Assembly (NCBI RefSeq): GCF_910592395.1
Contig: NC_088321.1
Coordinates: forward strand, 434,001 to 498,000
Source: Lineus longissimus
Taxonomy: Eukaryota; Nemertea; Pilidiophora; Heteronemertea; Lineidae
Length of the DNA stretch: 64,000 nt
Reading direction: 5' to 3'
In this document: piece after piece, positions 14,153 to 25,897 of the stretch
Layout of the letters: the number at the start of each line of letters is the position of its first letter
Numbering within the stretch: the first letter of the stretch is position 1
Position numbers and translations under genes: made by a program
The notes under the pieces: model-generated
What the model was told of the DNA's origin: nothing
What the model saw: only the letters and a program-made list of their open reading frames with translations
The model's database searches: none

Positions 14153-14330
14153 CAGTAGAACCTCTCTATTAAGGTCACCCTCGGGACTGACAAGTGCTGT
14201 CCTTAATAGAGGTGTGTCCTGATAAGAGAGGTCAAATTGAATGGAAACAGCCAATTTTGGACCAAACCTAGTGTCCTTAATAGAGAGGTTGTCCTCAATA
14301 GAGAAGTGTCCGCTAAGGGAGGTTCCACTG
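14153..14330. mobile_element. MITE with CAGTRGAACCTC inverted termini
   Basis: The left end CAGTAGAACCTCTCTATTAA is matched by the inverse of the right end (GGAGGTTCCACTG). TA follows the right end. The element is 178 bp and non-coding, with internal GTGTCCTTAATAGAGAGG-type repeats. Termini of the CAGTRGAACCTC type with TA target sites occur in pogo/Tigger-like non-autonomous elements. It lies in the PIP5K first intron. Confidence 0.75.
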
Positions 14331-14401
14331 TATTTGTTCCAAGGACATGGAGGGGAAGTCAAGTGTCGGGTACTTAGAATGTATATGTCACAAAATCATA
14401 T

Positions 14402-14505
14402 AGGGAGGTGTCCTGATTACAGAGGTTGAATTGTACAGAAATGACCTTGGAGCTGAAATAACCTTCTCTGATGGAGAGCACCGTGCCAAGTGAAGGGTTC
14501 CACTG
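14402..14505. mobile_element. Partial copy of the CAGTRGAACCTC MITE
   Basis: The GAGGTGTCCTGATTACAGAG segment and a right end GGTTCCACTG match the element at 14153-14330. The left terminus is missing. Confidence 0.6.
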
Positions 14506-14726
14506 TGTACACTTGTTGACCCACCCAACCAGACAATGAAATAATGCCAACCAGATCATTTATGAAAACTGCCTTTCTGAGTAAGCCACGTATCAGTATC
14601 ATGTAAACAACTGGGACTTCAACAATGAAATACAAACTCAACTAACTGAAATGAGGTCATGAAAAAAGGTTCAGGCGATGTTGCACAGCATCATAGGCCT
14701 GCATGTACTTAGCAGTCCAGCTGAAC

Positions 14727-15418
14727 AAGGGAAGACCTAGGCATTGATCATCGGGCCTTGTGTACCACGGTGTGTGTGTCTGGCACGAGGCTGGGACACA
14801 GCGACCCCGCTCATACAATGATGACATCAGAGTGAAGGATTGCAAGGGAAGACCTAGGCATTGATCATCGGGCCTTGTGTACCACGGTGTGTGTGTGGCA
14901 CGAGGCTGGGACACAGCGACCCAGCTCATATAATGATGACATCAGAGTGAAGGATTTCAAGGGACGACCTAGGCATTGATCATCGGGCCTTGTGTACCAC
15001 GGTGTGTGTGTGGCACGAGGCTGGGACACAGCGACCCAGCTCATATAATGATGACATCAGAGTGAAGGATTTCAAGGGACGACCTAGGCATTGATCATCG
15101 GGCCTTGTGTACCACGGTGTGTGTGTGGCACGAGGCTGGGACACAGCGACCCAGCTCATACAACGATGACATCAGAGTGAAGGATTTCAAGGGACGACCT
15201 AGGCATTGATCATCGGGCCTTGTGTACCACGGTGTGTGTGTGGCACGAGGCTGGGACACAGCGACCCAGCTCATACAACGATGACATCAGAGTGAAGGAT
15301 TTCAAGGGACGACCTAGGCATTGATCATCGGGCCTTGTGTACCACGGTGTGTGTGTGGCACGAGGCTGGGACACAGCGACCCAGCTCATATAATGATGAC
15401 ATCAGAGTGAAGGATTTC
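14727..15418. repeat. 115-bp tandem repeat, six units
   Basis: Units start at 14727, 14844, 14959, 15074, 15189 and 15304. The period is 117 for the first unit and exactly 115 afterwards, and a truncated start follows at 15419. Each unit contains CGACCTAGGCATTGATCATC, a (GT)n tract and a GACACAGCGACCCAGCTC segment. Units 2-6 are nearly identical. The array lies in the presumed first intron of PIP5K. Confidence 0.95.
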
Positions 15419-15759
15419 AAGGGACGAGCTAGAGGCACAATGAAAATAAAGCCCCACGCAAAAATAAACCACATCTACCTGCAATTCTAACTACTTTTAG
15501 TGCGACAAAAGGAGCTAAATTACTTTTTCAATCAAGTGCGATATGTGAATTTTTCGTCTACCAACAGATACTAACATACAGAGGTCATACATTGTGCACG
15601 TATGCAAGACAATTGCCAGTGCATCAATTAAAAAGTCTATCTTTGATGATAGAAGTCAACTAATTAACCCACTTAACGACATGACTCAGGACACACCCAT
15701 CATTTGACAGATATCAAATCATTTCTCGATCAAATCAATCATAAAAGTCATGTCGCTGA

Positions 15760-15930
15760 CAATAGAACCTCTCTTTAGTGGACACCTCCATAAGCAGGGC
15801 ACCCTCTTCTAGTGACAGTAATTCCTGTCCAAAAATCATGATTCTGTACAACTTCACCTCTGCAATCTGGACACCTCTCTATAAGGAGAGCATATGTCAT
15901 TCCAAAGGGTGTCCTTAATAGAGAGGTTCA
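15760..15930. mobile_element. Diverged copy of the CAGTRGAACCTC MITE
   Basis: The left end CAATAGAACCTCTCTTTAGT and internal GGACACCTC and GTGTCCTTAATAGAGAGGTT match the element at 14153. The right terminus has decayed. Confidence 0.6.
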
Positions 15931-16239
15931 TTAACGATACATTGGCCACACAAATATGAACATGTATCAGATAGTCTACTGTAGTGACTAGCACATAACA
16001 AAAGATAAAAGAATTTCAAGTATTCATGTTCATCAAAAACAAATATTTGCTTGTAAATTTATAATCCATGATAATGATCTTGAAAGGCATAGAGCACTTC
16101 GGGTCAAGTTTTCCAAGACAGCGGGTTGGGCCAAAACTTTAAAAGTAAATACTGTAGTATGACATGGCCTACATGTATGACTAGGTTAAGGTAGGACTAG
16201 AATATAAATATAACCCACCGGCCATGAGGGAATTCCTTT

Positions 16240-16325
16240 ATGGCCCAGTGGTTGGCGTGCTGGCCCCAGAGTGGAAGTTAAGCAACGTTGAGCACGGTCA
16301 ACCTTTGAAAAGGTGACCGGCGCAC
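16240..16325 (+). mobile_element. SINE fragment with 5S rRNA-like segment
   Basis: A head, GGCCCAGTGGTTGGCGTGC, resembles a tRNA-type A box. It is followed by AGTTAAGCAACGTTGAGC and then AAAAGGTGACC. These match in order the internal part of 5S rRNA (GAAGTTAAGCAACGT, then GGTGACC). This suggests a SINE whose promoter region derives wholly or partly from 5S rRNA. It is too diverged to be a 5S gene. Confidence 0.6.
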
Positions 16326-16335
16326 ACAATACATT

Positions 16336-16371
16336 CTTGATAGAGAGGTGTCTGCTAAGGGGGTTCCACTG
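16336..16371. mobile_element. Right-end fragment of the CAGTRGAACCTC MITE
   Basis: The sequence GATAGAGAGGTGTCTGCTAA followed by GGGGGTTCCACTG matches the right end of the element at 14153-14330 and is again followed by TA. Confidence 0.6.
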
Positions 16372-17317
16372 TATTTTACACTGTTAAGATTGCTTCCGCT
16401 GGGAAAATAGTGATACATGTCAGCCAGCCAAAAAGGCTGACAGTACCCAGATGTCAAAACTCTGAATCATGATGAGAAATCTCAACACAATTTTTTACCA
16501 TCGGAGAAATGTAGTTTTCAGTTTAAATCTCATGCAGAATATAAGGCCATGTTTTATTCACGCCCTAGGCCATTGTTTTAACCACTCCCTGGGCCAAGGG
16601 GTGAAACATACCAGATGTTCGAAGAACCCACATCCCAAGGGGAGGGAGGTGCTGCAAGCAATATAGAAATAAAAACATGCTGGCTTTTGCAGACATCAAG
16701 CTTCAAGGGGACACTGACAGTCTGACACTGTCATAGCGTCACAGGACCCGGGGACAGTTGGTGTTAGCGACTCAGACTACCACCATTAGGCCTACCAGGT
16801 GAAATAATCATGGCTGGTCAGAGCCACACAAACTTTGAAGAACCTGTCCTTTTTATACCTGAAAGTGGTAGTGACACTGTGTGGCATTTTTAGATCGTGA
16901 AAACCTTATTTTGTCAAGATACATTGACGTCCTCATCGTTAGGTGGTACCGGCGTATCTGGCAAAGCCAAAGGGCCTATATCTTTTTGTCGATATTACGG
17001 TAGCATCAATCGTATTAGATACTGGGTAGGCCTAGGCGACACGTCACACTGACAACACACTGCATTGGTGCCATCACACTATCATGCATGTCATGTAAGC
17101 CTACACTACATATACAGTACACTTCATACACTATACTGTATATTTACACTATACTGTATAGTGTCGACTGTGTAGACTACAAAATGACTTGGAATGAAGT
17201 GAAAAATAGACCGGTATAATCTACACGGAACATCATATGCTTGGCCATGAACAAAGTCCAGTCCTTCAATTCAATATCTAACATCCAAAAACACAAATAT
17301 TATCCCCTAAAACATAC

Positions 17318-17375
17318 CAGGTTCAGTTATATTGAAACTGACGGAAGCTTCCTTCGGTTTCACATCGGAAGCCAT
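17318..17375 (-). CDS. PIP5K: PIP5K type I, coding exon 1
   Basis: ATG at 17375 has A at -3 (AAAAATGGCT). The exon encodes MASDVKPKEASVSFNITEP and ends CCTG before GTATGT, leaving one base. That base plus TA from the exon at 13662 makes Val, so the two exons join in frame. The short, variable N-terminus is as expected for this family, whose conserved part begins only in exon 2. The intron of about 3.65 kb between them carries the 115-bp array, several MITEs and the 5S-like SINE. The link to exon 2 is inferred from phase, strand and the absence of any competing partner. Confidence 0.65.
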
Positions 17376-17660
17376 TTTTCCGTTCCGAGTCGAGAGGGTA
17401 CCCCTCCAAAATAGCCCTTGAAATAGACGCTATGGTCAATGGATTTCTCCCAAACTTGGAGGATTAGGAGAAGAGAGTGTTTTTGTTAGGGCACGGCCCT
17501 TGAATTATTTATTTTGGCTTCAGTTTTGCAGAAATCGGGTCGAAATGTTATAACTTGTTCCTCCCTTTCGCCAAATCGATGGCGGCCATGTTAGTTTCGG
17601 TCATTCAGGGGCGCATGCGCAGTCGATCACCTGATGAGAAAACGCTATAGTGACATCTTG
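17376..17660 (-). promoter_or_regulatory. Probable PIP5K promoter with NRF-1-like palindrome
   Basis: Upstream of the PIP5K ATG the sequence becomes rich in CpG-containing words. It holds GCGCATGCGC at 17611-17620, the core of the NRF-1 consensus, and an ATGGCGGCCATG segment (17579-17590) resembling YY1-type sites. No TATA box is seen near the ATG, which fits a housekeeping-type promoter. The start site is not determined. Confidence 0.5.
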
Positions 17661-17706
17661 TGGGTGTCTTTGGAACTGAAAGTTCTGACCATTTCCACTG
17701 CCACTA

Positions 17707-17806
17707 CTGTAAAACGATCAGGAACCGTTCGCGTTGCGCATGGCATGAAAGTGATATTTTTTAACCGTGCGTGTTATATAGTAACGGCTCCTGGCTGACT
17801 TTACAG
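17707..17806. mobile_element. 100-bp inverted-repeat element (CTGTAAA family)
   Basis: The left end CTGTAAAACGATCAGGAACC is mirrored by the right end, whose reverse complement is CTGTAAAGTCAGCCAGGAGC. The interior is non-coding. Related single ends occur around 34.2, 34.7, 35.2-35.4 and 39.9 kb, so this is a dispersed MITE-like family. Confidence 0.6.
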
Positions 17807-17990
17807 CATTATTCTTGTGAGCTCCTGAGGACCAGCCTCTTTATATTCTTTGGCATCACCCATGTATTATTTTCAGAGACATGATGCCAATCACCTCGGC
17901 GTTGAGTCTCTCAAGGGAGGAGAGGTTGAGGGAAAGACACTGACCGAAGTTAGTCTTTCACGTCTTTTGTGGCGTCAGCTAATTTTGAGA

Positions 17991-18050
17991 TAGACTCCCG
18001 GGGCAGTCCATTGCGTCATCCTAGTTAGGGATGAGGCCGGTTCATCTGAC
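17991..18050 (+). repeat. Dispersed repeat (AGACTCC..GTCCATTGCGTCATCC family)
   Basis: The sequence AGACTCCCGGGGCAGTCCAT, then TGCGTCATCC, then GATGAGGCCGGTTCA recurs at 35583-35677 (+) and 58573-58632 (-), with a weaker copy at 18397-18458. It has no coding potential and the family is not identified. Confidence 0.6.
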
Positions 18051-18096
18051 ATGATGAGGACATAAAACGCATGATAGAATTTCGACCGAAGGAAAC

Positions 18097-18287
18097 TGTT
18101 ACAACGATGAAAGAGTTTGGAATGACCTAGGATAGAATGTCGGGGGAACAGGATTCTCAGTATTAGGTGCTCTAATCTCTCAGCTTTTTGAAGGGCCATG
18201 GCCTCTTCAGAGCCATACACCATAATCCGTCAGATACAATAAGGTCCGGACACTTTTGTCCACGGGAACATTTTCTACTGCTACACC
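18097..18287. mobile_element. MITE copy, diverged (GGTGTAG family)
   Basis: The right end reads in reverse GGTGTAGCAGTAGAAAATGT and the left end is a decayed equivalent near 18097. The interior shares CCTAGGATA-AATGTC, TCTCTCAGC and GTCCGGACACTTTT with the better copy at 37119-37284. Confidence 0.5.
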
Positions 18288-18399
18288 TCGGATACGAAAC
18301 TGACAGCGAAATGGTCGAGGTAGACCGGCAGCGGCGGGGTCTTGGATTCGGACCCCGGTCTTGTAGTGCCCGCGGGCACTCGCCTTCAGACTCCCATGC

Positions 18400-19580
18400 A
18401 GTTCATTTCGTCATCCAGATCGTGCTCACCAAGCGACAGGACGAGGCCGGTCCACTACATACGGAGTGTACGTTCTCCCTTGGACGTATTTATTAGTACT
18501 CATCCCAAGTCTGAAGTCAAGGACCCACTACTAGCCAACAAGCCCATCCCAATGGTAGTTGATAAAGCTTGGAATCAGTGAAACCATGTAACCAGTGATA
18601 AACCTTGGAATAGTCAGTACTAAACCGTGGAATCACTGTGCAAGTTCCGCGTGAAATCGGGCGCGTTCCTTCCACCCACCATTTATACCCTCCCAACTAC
18701 CAATCTCGTCCCAGCTGACTTTATTGATAGCAATTTGCCAGTAGTTCCAGAATCAACCTTTTTGTGGAGGATGACGTCATCATTGAATGCATTGGAAATG
18801 GGTTGTTGTCGTTAAAAAATAAACTTATATTCATGACGGGCCGCCATTTGCATATATCGAATTATTGCTCTTCGATGAAAGCAAAAGTAAGCTTTTGTGA
18901 TTGTTTTGTATTCCATATACTAAAATAAAACGTTTTTATTAAAAGAATATTTTGTATATATAATGCTCTGATAAAGCTCAGTAGATATGACAAACATGCA
19001 CACGGGAATCACTAAAAAATTTGTCCGCTTAGAACTGGTTACATCACGAAAATATCTCTACATCCCTCGATGTGTACATGAATATGTACGAAATCGCTCA
19101 CAGGGAAGGAATTTATTCACATTTTTCATCTCCAAACTCGGCTAAAACCTTCGGTAATAAACCTTCATCTACGTTTCTACGGATAAGTGCCAGCCGGTAC
19201 TGCATGATGTAGTCAATCTTCTCTGTATCACCCTGTATGATCACACCGCTCCGTAGTTCAAATAGGCCCCGTGTGGTGGCGAAGTAAGCGGAGCGCTGAT
19301 TGGTCCATATTATGGGTGTGTGGTGGGCGTGTCGTGACGTGCATGCCTATATTTGGGAGATCAGTAATATACACTGGAGGCGAGGTATGACTGGGTTGTT
19401 CTAAAATTAGCCCGTACACGAAGACAATTATTTACCACATGACTCATACCCCGATCGCACGCACCTGTCTTGGCAGTTTTCCAACTCGACGTAGCCCGGT
19501 GGAAAATTTTCGCGATGTGGCTGGCAGTTGAATCATGCACTGATCACGCGCCAAGCGACCTTGAACTCATTCAATTATCA
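18400..19580. other. Intergenic stretch without a supported gene
   Basis: Beyond a weak copy of the GTCCATTGCGTCATCC repeat (18397-18458) I see no conserved coding sequence. There are short AT-rich tracts near 18880-18965 and no recognised RNA gene. Confidence 0.4.
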
Positions 19581-19596
19581 CCTCCGTGAACTGCCA

Positions 19597-19690
19597 GCCA
19601 ATCAAATTGACTCCGCTTTTTATCAAGGCGCCGTCACCAGCTGCAGCCAATCAGCGATCAGGCCAGGGCGTTGTCAGCAGGTATAAAGAG
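19597..19690 (+). promoter_or_regulatory. Candidate promoter with two CCAAT boxes and TATA box
   Basis: GCCAATCA occurs at 19597-19604 and again at 19646-19653, followed by TATAAAG at 19682-19688. Spacing is normal for CCAAT and TATA elements, and initiation would be expected near 19712. The likely target is the plus-strand coiled-coil gene whose coding part starts at 25898. The distance makes that link an inference. Confidence 0.5.
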
Positions 19691-19711
19691 TCACGCAAAC
19701 CCAACCTGACC

Positions 19712-19959
19712 CCATTCAACGCGGACATTCAAACGGAGGACTGGCGCGTCGCATTTTTCACATGCTATCATGTCGAAATCACCGTGTTGGTGTAGGATTG
19801 TGGACATTTGAGCGTTGTATAGACCGATGCGCGCACTTCTAGCTTTTTACATTCGTGTTCAAGTATAATTCTTGACCTGGAACAACATTCTAAGATTCTT
19901 TGTCGTTTGTGATGCAGGGAAGGACACTGTTCAGTGTTTGAAGTGTTGTGCTGTGCAAG
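19712..19959 (+). other. Candidate untranslated first exon
   Basis: The interval lies between the TATA box at 19682 and a GCAAG/GTTAGT donor-like site (exon end 19959). No long frame is present. It would be the 5' leader of gene A if spliced to the acceptor at 25867. Confidence 0.3.
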
Positions 19960-20427
19960 GTTAGTGTATTTCTCTTGTGTATGTTTGAGGGGTGGTGTGG
20001 CATGTGTGGTAGCCCCAGCTTCTCTGTTATTTTCATGACCGCTTTGGCAAAACTTGCTATTCAGAAGACTGCTGCTCTTTGGGAAATGACAAAATCTGTA
20101 GTGACTTACAGTTATAGTGTGAGTGCGGCTCAGTTGCCTTAGTTCATGCAGTTGCAATGCCATCCATATCCTCGTTTTCATTTCAAAAAACATTCCGCCA
20201 TTTCTAGACCAATATTCGCGATTTATTGTGGTTTAAGACCTTGATGTGAACTTTTGGCTGTGAACGACCACTGGCCCATCCGTAAGACCAGCGCTGGCTC
20301 ACTCTGTTGGTAGTCAGCTGCAGTTGGGCTCAAGGTTCAGTCTGTGAGATATGCCTTACCTAGGAAGGCCAACGCTGTCCCCATTTGGGTGGATCTCTCT
20401 TTGGATTCATATCCATAGATGCCTTGT

Positions 20428-21069
20428 TCAGGGTGTAGCCAGTTCATGCGCAGACTGTATCTGATCGTCGTCCCTCAGAAAATATGTTCGTATGAGCAGT
20501 GAAAGGATGGGCTTCACTGCACCAACTCCAAGGACTGTTAGCCTAACGTTGATTTCAAGACGTTCAAGAAAGTTGGAAAGGTCACCAAGTTTGTATTGCT
20601 TGTGACCTCTCTGAGATGTAACCGGTAGGTTTACTTCAATTCGCCCTCGGCGTATTGGCTTCTCTGAGTGATGATGGCCACACCTGGTTGTCATTGATGC
20701 TCTTGGACAGTTGGGTTGGACATAATGCTTTCTATGGCCTAAACTGCAAACCTCCTCCACAGGTCTGATTGCCACACTTACCCCTGTAAGTTGTTTTTTC
20801 ATCCATGTATGGGCCGTCCAAACATTAAATGCTTGTTGTGGTTGCTTCCAAGCAACAAGGTAATATTTTGATACCGGTTCGAAAACCGTAGCATACCGAT
20901 GTGAAGAAACTGACCAATGGTGGTATTTTGGAGGAAGAAAAATGAAGTTCATGTCCTGCTGGCACTTTGTCAACAAATCGTTTTGGTCGCTTGGCTTGGA
21001 GATATTTTCTGCCAAGATCAATGAATGTTTGAAATGTCGACGAAGTTGGCAACTTAAAAAAAACAGCAA
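20428..21069 (-). CDS. Unrecognised 213-codon open frame
   Basis: An open frame of 213 codons contains no motif I recognise. A second overlapping frame (21052-20825) also stays open for 75 codons. It lies in the presumed long first intron of gene A, on the opposite strand. A frame of this length is only marginally unusual by chance in 64 kb. It could be decayed transposon coding sequence, but I cannot assign it. Confidence 0.15.
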   Translation of the reverse strand: MLFFLSCQLRRHFKHSLILAENISKPSDQNDLLTKCQQDMNFIFLPPKYHHWSVSSHRYATVFEPVSKYYLVAWKQPQQAFNVWTAHTWMKKQLTGVSVAIRPVEEVCSLGHRKHYVQPNCPRASMTTRCGHHHSEKPIRRGRIEVNLPVTSQRGHKQYKLGDLSNFLERLEINVRLTVLGVGAVKPILSLLIRTYFLRDDDQIQSAHELATP

Positions 21070-22851
21070 TACAAAAAAGGAGAGAAAAAGACAGAACTAC
21101 AGATTAGAGCCGAACCCTTCATGGGTATGCCGATGTCGCACAGACCGGATAGAGAAGCTACTCCAAAACATTACAAGAACAGATAACTTCAGCGCAACAC
21201 AAGAAAATCACATCTCACTCGATTCGATCGACGAAACTGTGGAACTTGGACGCAAACATCTTCAAAAGAATACTCATGCTGTATGGCATTCAGATGACAT
21301 AATGCTGAACAGACACATGAAATGCTCGAATTAGAGGAACATCAATCATTCGATGTCTATCCGTCCTTCAAAAACAGATCAATGGCCCCATTAATAGGTG
21401 CAGTAAAACAACATCCAAGACTACAGAAAGACTATTGGAAGGAGTGTCCCTGCCCTATCAACACCCAATGCCTCCAGTGACCAGACAGACTGATGTGCCA
21501 CTAATGACTTTTGGCCCAATGGTCAGCTAATTACCAGTAATTACCGAGCACATTGGGATATGCCCTAATTAGCTACCAATGACCAATGGCAGGATTACCC
21601 TTGTGAGCAGCTAATTGCCACTAATGACTTGGCGCACTGATGTGCTGTAGGTTTCCTGCGGGTTCCTCCATACATTAGAATCACCCATTGTTGATATAGC
21701 TATAACAGTTAACGCTCAGCTCTCCACTGAATGCATTCAAAACTTGCAGGCCTTCAACAAACTAAGCGTAAAGTGCATTGCCCAAGGATGTGGTGTTTAT
21801 GCCCGGCATTAATGACTTGAAAGGTTTTGCTATCCTACCTTTTGCACATACTTTAACCTTGGCATGCAGTGCTAATCAACTGGCGATTCGTTTGATGGTT
21901 GGCCAACTTTTGTGATAACTACAGGTTATTGAGATATGAACCTGTGATGAAGTATTTACTTATCATGTATGATAAATTGCTGGGAGTGAGGATGAAATGC
22001 TCATGCTATTGCTTGGTCCAGCACCTGCTGTTATAATTCAGTACTCGATCCAGGTCATATCATGGTATGATGTTTGCAAGAGAATAGCTGCCAATAGATC
22101 AGGGGCCGCCACTTGTCGGCCTCCCAATGACTGTGTCAAACAATGGGATAGGCATTCACGGTGAGATGGAGTGAGCTTGAATAGGTTCTCGGCAAAGTAG
22201 CCATCTTTTATGGATGAATGGTGGCAGAGGAGTTCGTGTGCCTGTTGCATCTGGATTTTTAGTTGATTTATAGGGCCGATTTATAGCCCATTGGAAGGTG
22301 CTTTGTGTCGCTGAATCGTATCTGGAATGCAACCATTTCAATGTGATAAGTTGAGGTCATCCATAAAGCAGTGAAGTGAACATGAATATCTGTAAAGCAG
22401 CCGTTCTTTGTTAGTCAGACAACAACTTTTAATGTTTTAACAGGCATTCGTGCAATTCATACAGGTAACTGTAACATGTATGGTAAACTTACTGTGGATT
22501 CAATCACCACTCTGTCTAATTATACAGGTATGTTTATTTTGTAAGTGACTAGAAGTACATTGACATTAGTGTATGTGTGAAAGTGCTAGTGTGCAGTGTG
22601 TGATATCAAGGTGAAACACTGATTTGGTACACCAATACTAGTAATACAACTGAGTGCAAACTCGAGTGTAGTTATTTGAGGGGAGGCCTGTACATGAATT
22701 TGCGAATCATAGTAGACCATGTATATCAGACCTAGCTACAATGTATTGGTGACCTTTGTGTATGTTTGAAGGTTGTATGTTGTAGTAAAGGTGAGCATAA
22801 ATGACACAAGGCTCTTCTTTCTTTCATGGTTCCTGAACCGTTTCCCTGAGT

Positions 22852-23125
22852 CACAGGCATGTGAAAATGAGAGTCACACTAGCTCACAGGCATCATGAGG
22901 CATGTGAAAATGAGAGAGTCACACTCGCAGGCATGTGAAAATGAGAGAGTCGCACTCACAGGCATGTGAAAATGAGAGAGTCGCACTCACAGGCATGTGA
23001 AAATGAGAGAGTCGCACTCGCAGGCATGTGAAAATGAGAGAGTCGCACTCACAGGCATGTGAAAATGAGAGAGTCACACTCACAGGCATGTGAAAATGAG
23101 AGTCACACTCACAGGCATGTGAACA
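22852..23125. repeat. 31-bp tandem repeat, about nine units
   Basis: The unit is CAGGCATGTGAAAATGAGAG followed by AGTCGCACTCA. Central copies are exactly 31 bp and near-identical; outer copies are shorter or diverged. It is non-coding and lies in the presumed first intron of gene A. Confidence 0.9.
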
Positions 23126-24595
23126 TAAGAGTTGCCCCCTCCCTCATGTTTTCAAGTCCCTGTGCCAGAGTCTCTGAAATCAAAACCCCAACATTTCTCA
23201 TCTGTCTTCTTCCTTTCAGGCCAGTGTCGCAGTGTCGTAGGTCAGAATCAAGCGGGAGTATTCGGCGAGATTGCAGAAATATTGGGAACACTTTGTTGAC
23301 CACACACGTTCTGCCACATGTAACTTGGACATTTTCAGAAACGGTTTTCAGTGGAGTGGAGACTTCTTATTCAACACATCTCTTTGTCAAGGTTGGAAAA
23401 CCTTACTTCGTCTTGTTTTGGGACAGTTTTGCATGAACTTGACATGGTCTTGTTTTAAAGTGCTGTGTCTTTCTCCAAGTGCGATTACCGACTATTTCAA
23501 CGTGCCGTTAGTAAGACATCCTACGACATTCTCTAATTCACAGTTAAAAGAGTGCGAGCAGTTCTTCTGCATAGTTGGAGTCGTAGTTTTGAGGAATCGA
23601 AACAAGCTTCGATCAAGTCTTGAACAGTTGGTTCAAAGAAACGATTTGTCAACATAGTGTACATCAGAGGAGAGGCAATATAGAATATATTGTTTGTGAG
23701 GTAAGTTGTTTAGAATACCAGTTGTTTATTTTGTTGTATTTACCTGACAAATTTACCTGATCTCTGACAATTTGTCATGTTGTGCGGCAGTTTTTGACAC
23801 GTGGCTGGCAAAATTCAGCTGAGACTTTGACCAAAATCTATTCAACAGCACTGTTTATAATTGCTCTAGGGGATTTTTCAATGATCCTGTTTGGAGCAAA
23901 AAGGCATGGTTCAGCTGGAAAATATTTTCGTCACCAAGCATATCCCGCGCCCTATTTTCCCCTTTAACTCTGTGGACGCTATTTAGCAGGTTTTGGCACT
24001 ACTGTGCTAATAGGCCTTTTCTACAGTCACCCCTCAGCTGGCCAAAAAGCCTTGACACAGTATTTTCGTGTTTTCCTTGGGTTGTTGGCAGCATGCTCAC
24101 GGGTGTCTCCATGTGACTATTATATGCACAAGCTGCTGGCTTCCCACATAATCCTGCTAATCCTAGACCAACTGCACTCAGCTGACCTGCCCTCCATGGT
24201 GTGAACTTTATCTCAATACCAAAACCCTGTAAGGCAAGCAGGCACATTATGCAATTATAATCCAAGTGTTTGCATAACTACTTTAAATGGCTTTCATTGT
24301 GTATTTAAGTGTACTCTAAACAAAAGGCCAAGTTCTGGCATGAGGCTAGCTTTGCTGTGGAAACAATGAAGGCCAATATAAAGGAGCGGCTTAAATACCC
24401 TGTCAATAATTTTCTAACCTTGAGACAATTATTACAATTATACAAACTGGCTGAAACTTGTTAACCTTGATTGGAGTGTTGATCTGTGTGTTTGTTTGGT
24501 TGTTGTTGAGAGTATTCAATCATGTATCTTGACATGCCTTCATGGCTGTACAGACTGTCGCTTTATCATGCCTATATGTTACACAGCTCACGAGA

Positions 24596-25032
24596 TACTG
24601 TACAGACTACATGAATACAGAGACTGGGGATGCTGTATAGACTACATGAATACAGATACTGGGGATACTGTATAGACTACATGAATACAGATACTGGGGG
24701 GGGGGGAATGCTGTATAGACTACATGAATACAGATACTGGGAGGATACTGTATAGATTACATGAATACAGAGACTGGGGATGCTGTATAGACTACATGAA
24801 TACAGAGACTGGGGATGCTGTATAGACTACATGAATACAGATGCTGGTGGTACTGTATAGACTACATGAATACAGATACTGGGGACTGTATAGACTACAT
24901 GAATACATAGGCTGGAGGGATACTGTATAGGCTACATGAATACAGATACTGGAGGGGTACTGTATAGACTACATGAATACAGATACTGGGGGGGGGGGAT
25001 ACTGTATAGACTACATGAATACAGAGACGGGA
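24596..25032. repeat. About 36-bp tandem repeat, twelve units
   Basis: Twelve copies of CTGTATAGACTACATGAATA followed by CAGATACTGGGG are seen, with variable G-run length (including two long poly-G tracts near 24694 and 24988). The length variation sits mainly in the G tract. Confidence 0.9.
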
Positions 25033-25897
25033 TACTGACTGGTGTTATGAAGTGTCAGAAATATGACAGAATGACAAAAATTGAGATCTTTCCCCAGCAT
25101 CTGTTAAGTGAGCATGGAGGCCTGTCACAATAAGTCATGATCTGTTTGCATTCTAATCTAAGTTGAAGATCCCTGAGAGTCACCCTGTCCCCTGAAATAG
25201 CTTAGATAAAGAAGGGGGTAGTTTTCTCTTTGGAGCGACCTGTCTCGTCCAATTACAGGCCTACTGCTTGGTCTACGGGGCCATGGGCATCCCTTGTGCT
25301 AGAGTTGCATCAACTAGCTTCAAATCAATCAAGGGGCAGCCTCTTACTAGGATCCACCTGTCTGGTCCAACTTCAGGCCTACTGGCTCTGTGCATGGGGA
25401 TACACCCCTTGGTTGTGCTGGGTTAGGGTTTGCATCAGTGACCATTTTGTTGTCCTCCGCCATATTGGAAGCCAGAATCGGACTTCAAGGGATATTCATG
25501 ATATTTAAACCAGACTGTTTTTTCTCGTTACAGTAAAAATCACTGCGGACCATTGCTGGATCTGGGGTAAATAATGCAACAACCACACAGCTCCTTTAAG
25601 GGCAATCTTAAGGTATGTATTAAAGGATGAGTTGCAATATCGGCACACACTGGCGAATAGTTTCCATCAAAGAACCTGTGACATAGGATAATCATCATAG
25701 ATTTGATGACAGCCCGACCTAGATCTATGTTTTTTGATGATACACTATTAACATTCAGTATTTCATTTCAGATCAGCCATCAACAAAAAAAGATGACGCA
25801 TACACATGGAGCTTTCTTACTTGCAGAACAATGCTAACATTTTCATTCAAAAACTTTAATATTTCAGATCATAAGCGTGCATCCAGTCGTCTGTACG

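Noticed and set aside
22852-23125. CRISPR-like array
   Set aside because: Units are head-to-tail without unique spacers, in an animal genome; it is a minisatellite. The same holds for the other tandem arrays here.
23059-23657. Overlapping frames of 125 and 128 codons next to the 31-bp array
   Set aside because: The first reads through the minisatellite and neither shows a domain or consistent splice sites; perhaps untranslated sequence.
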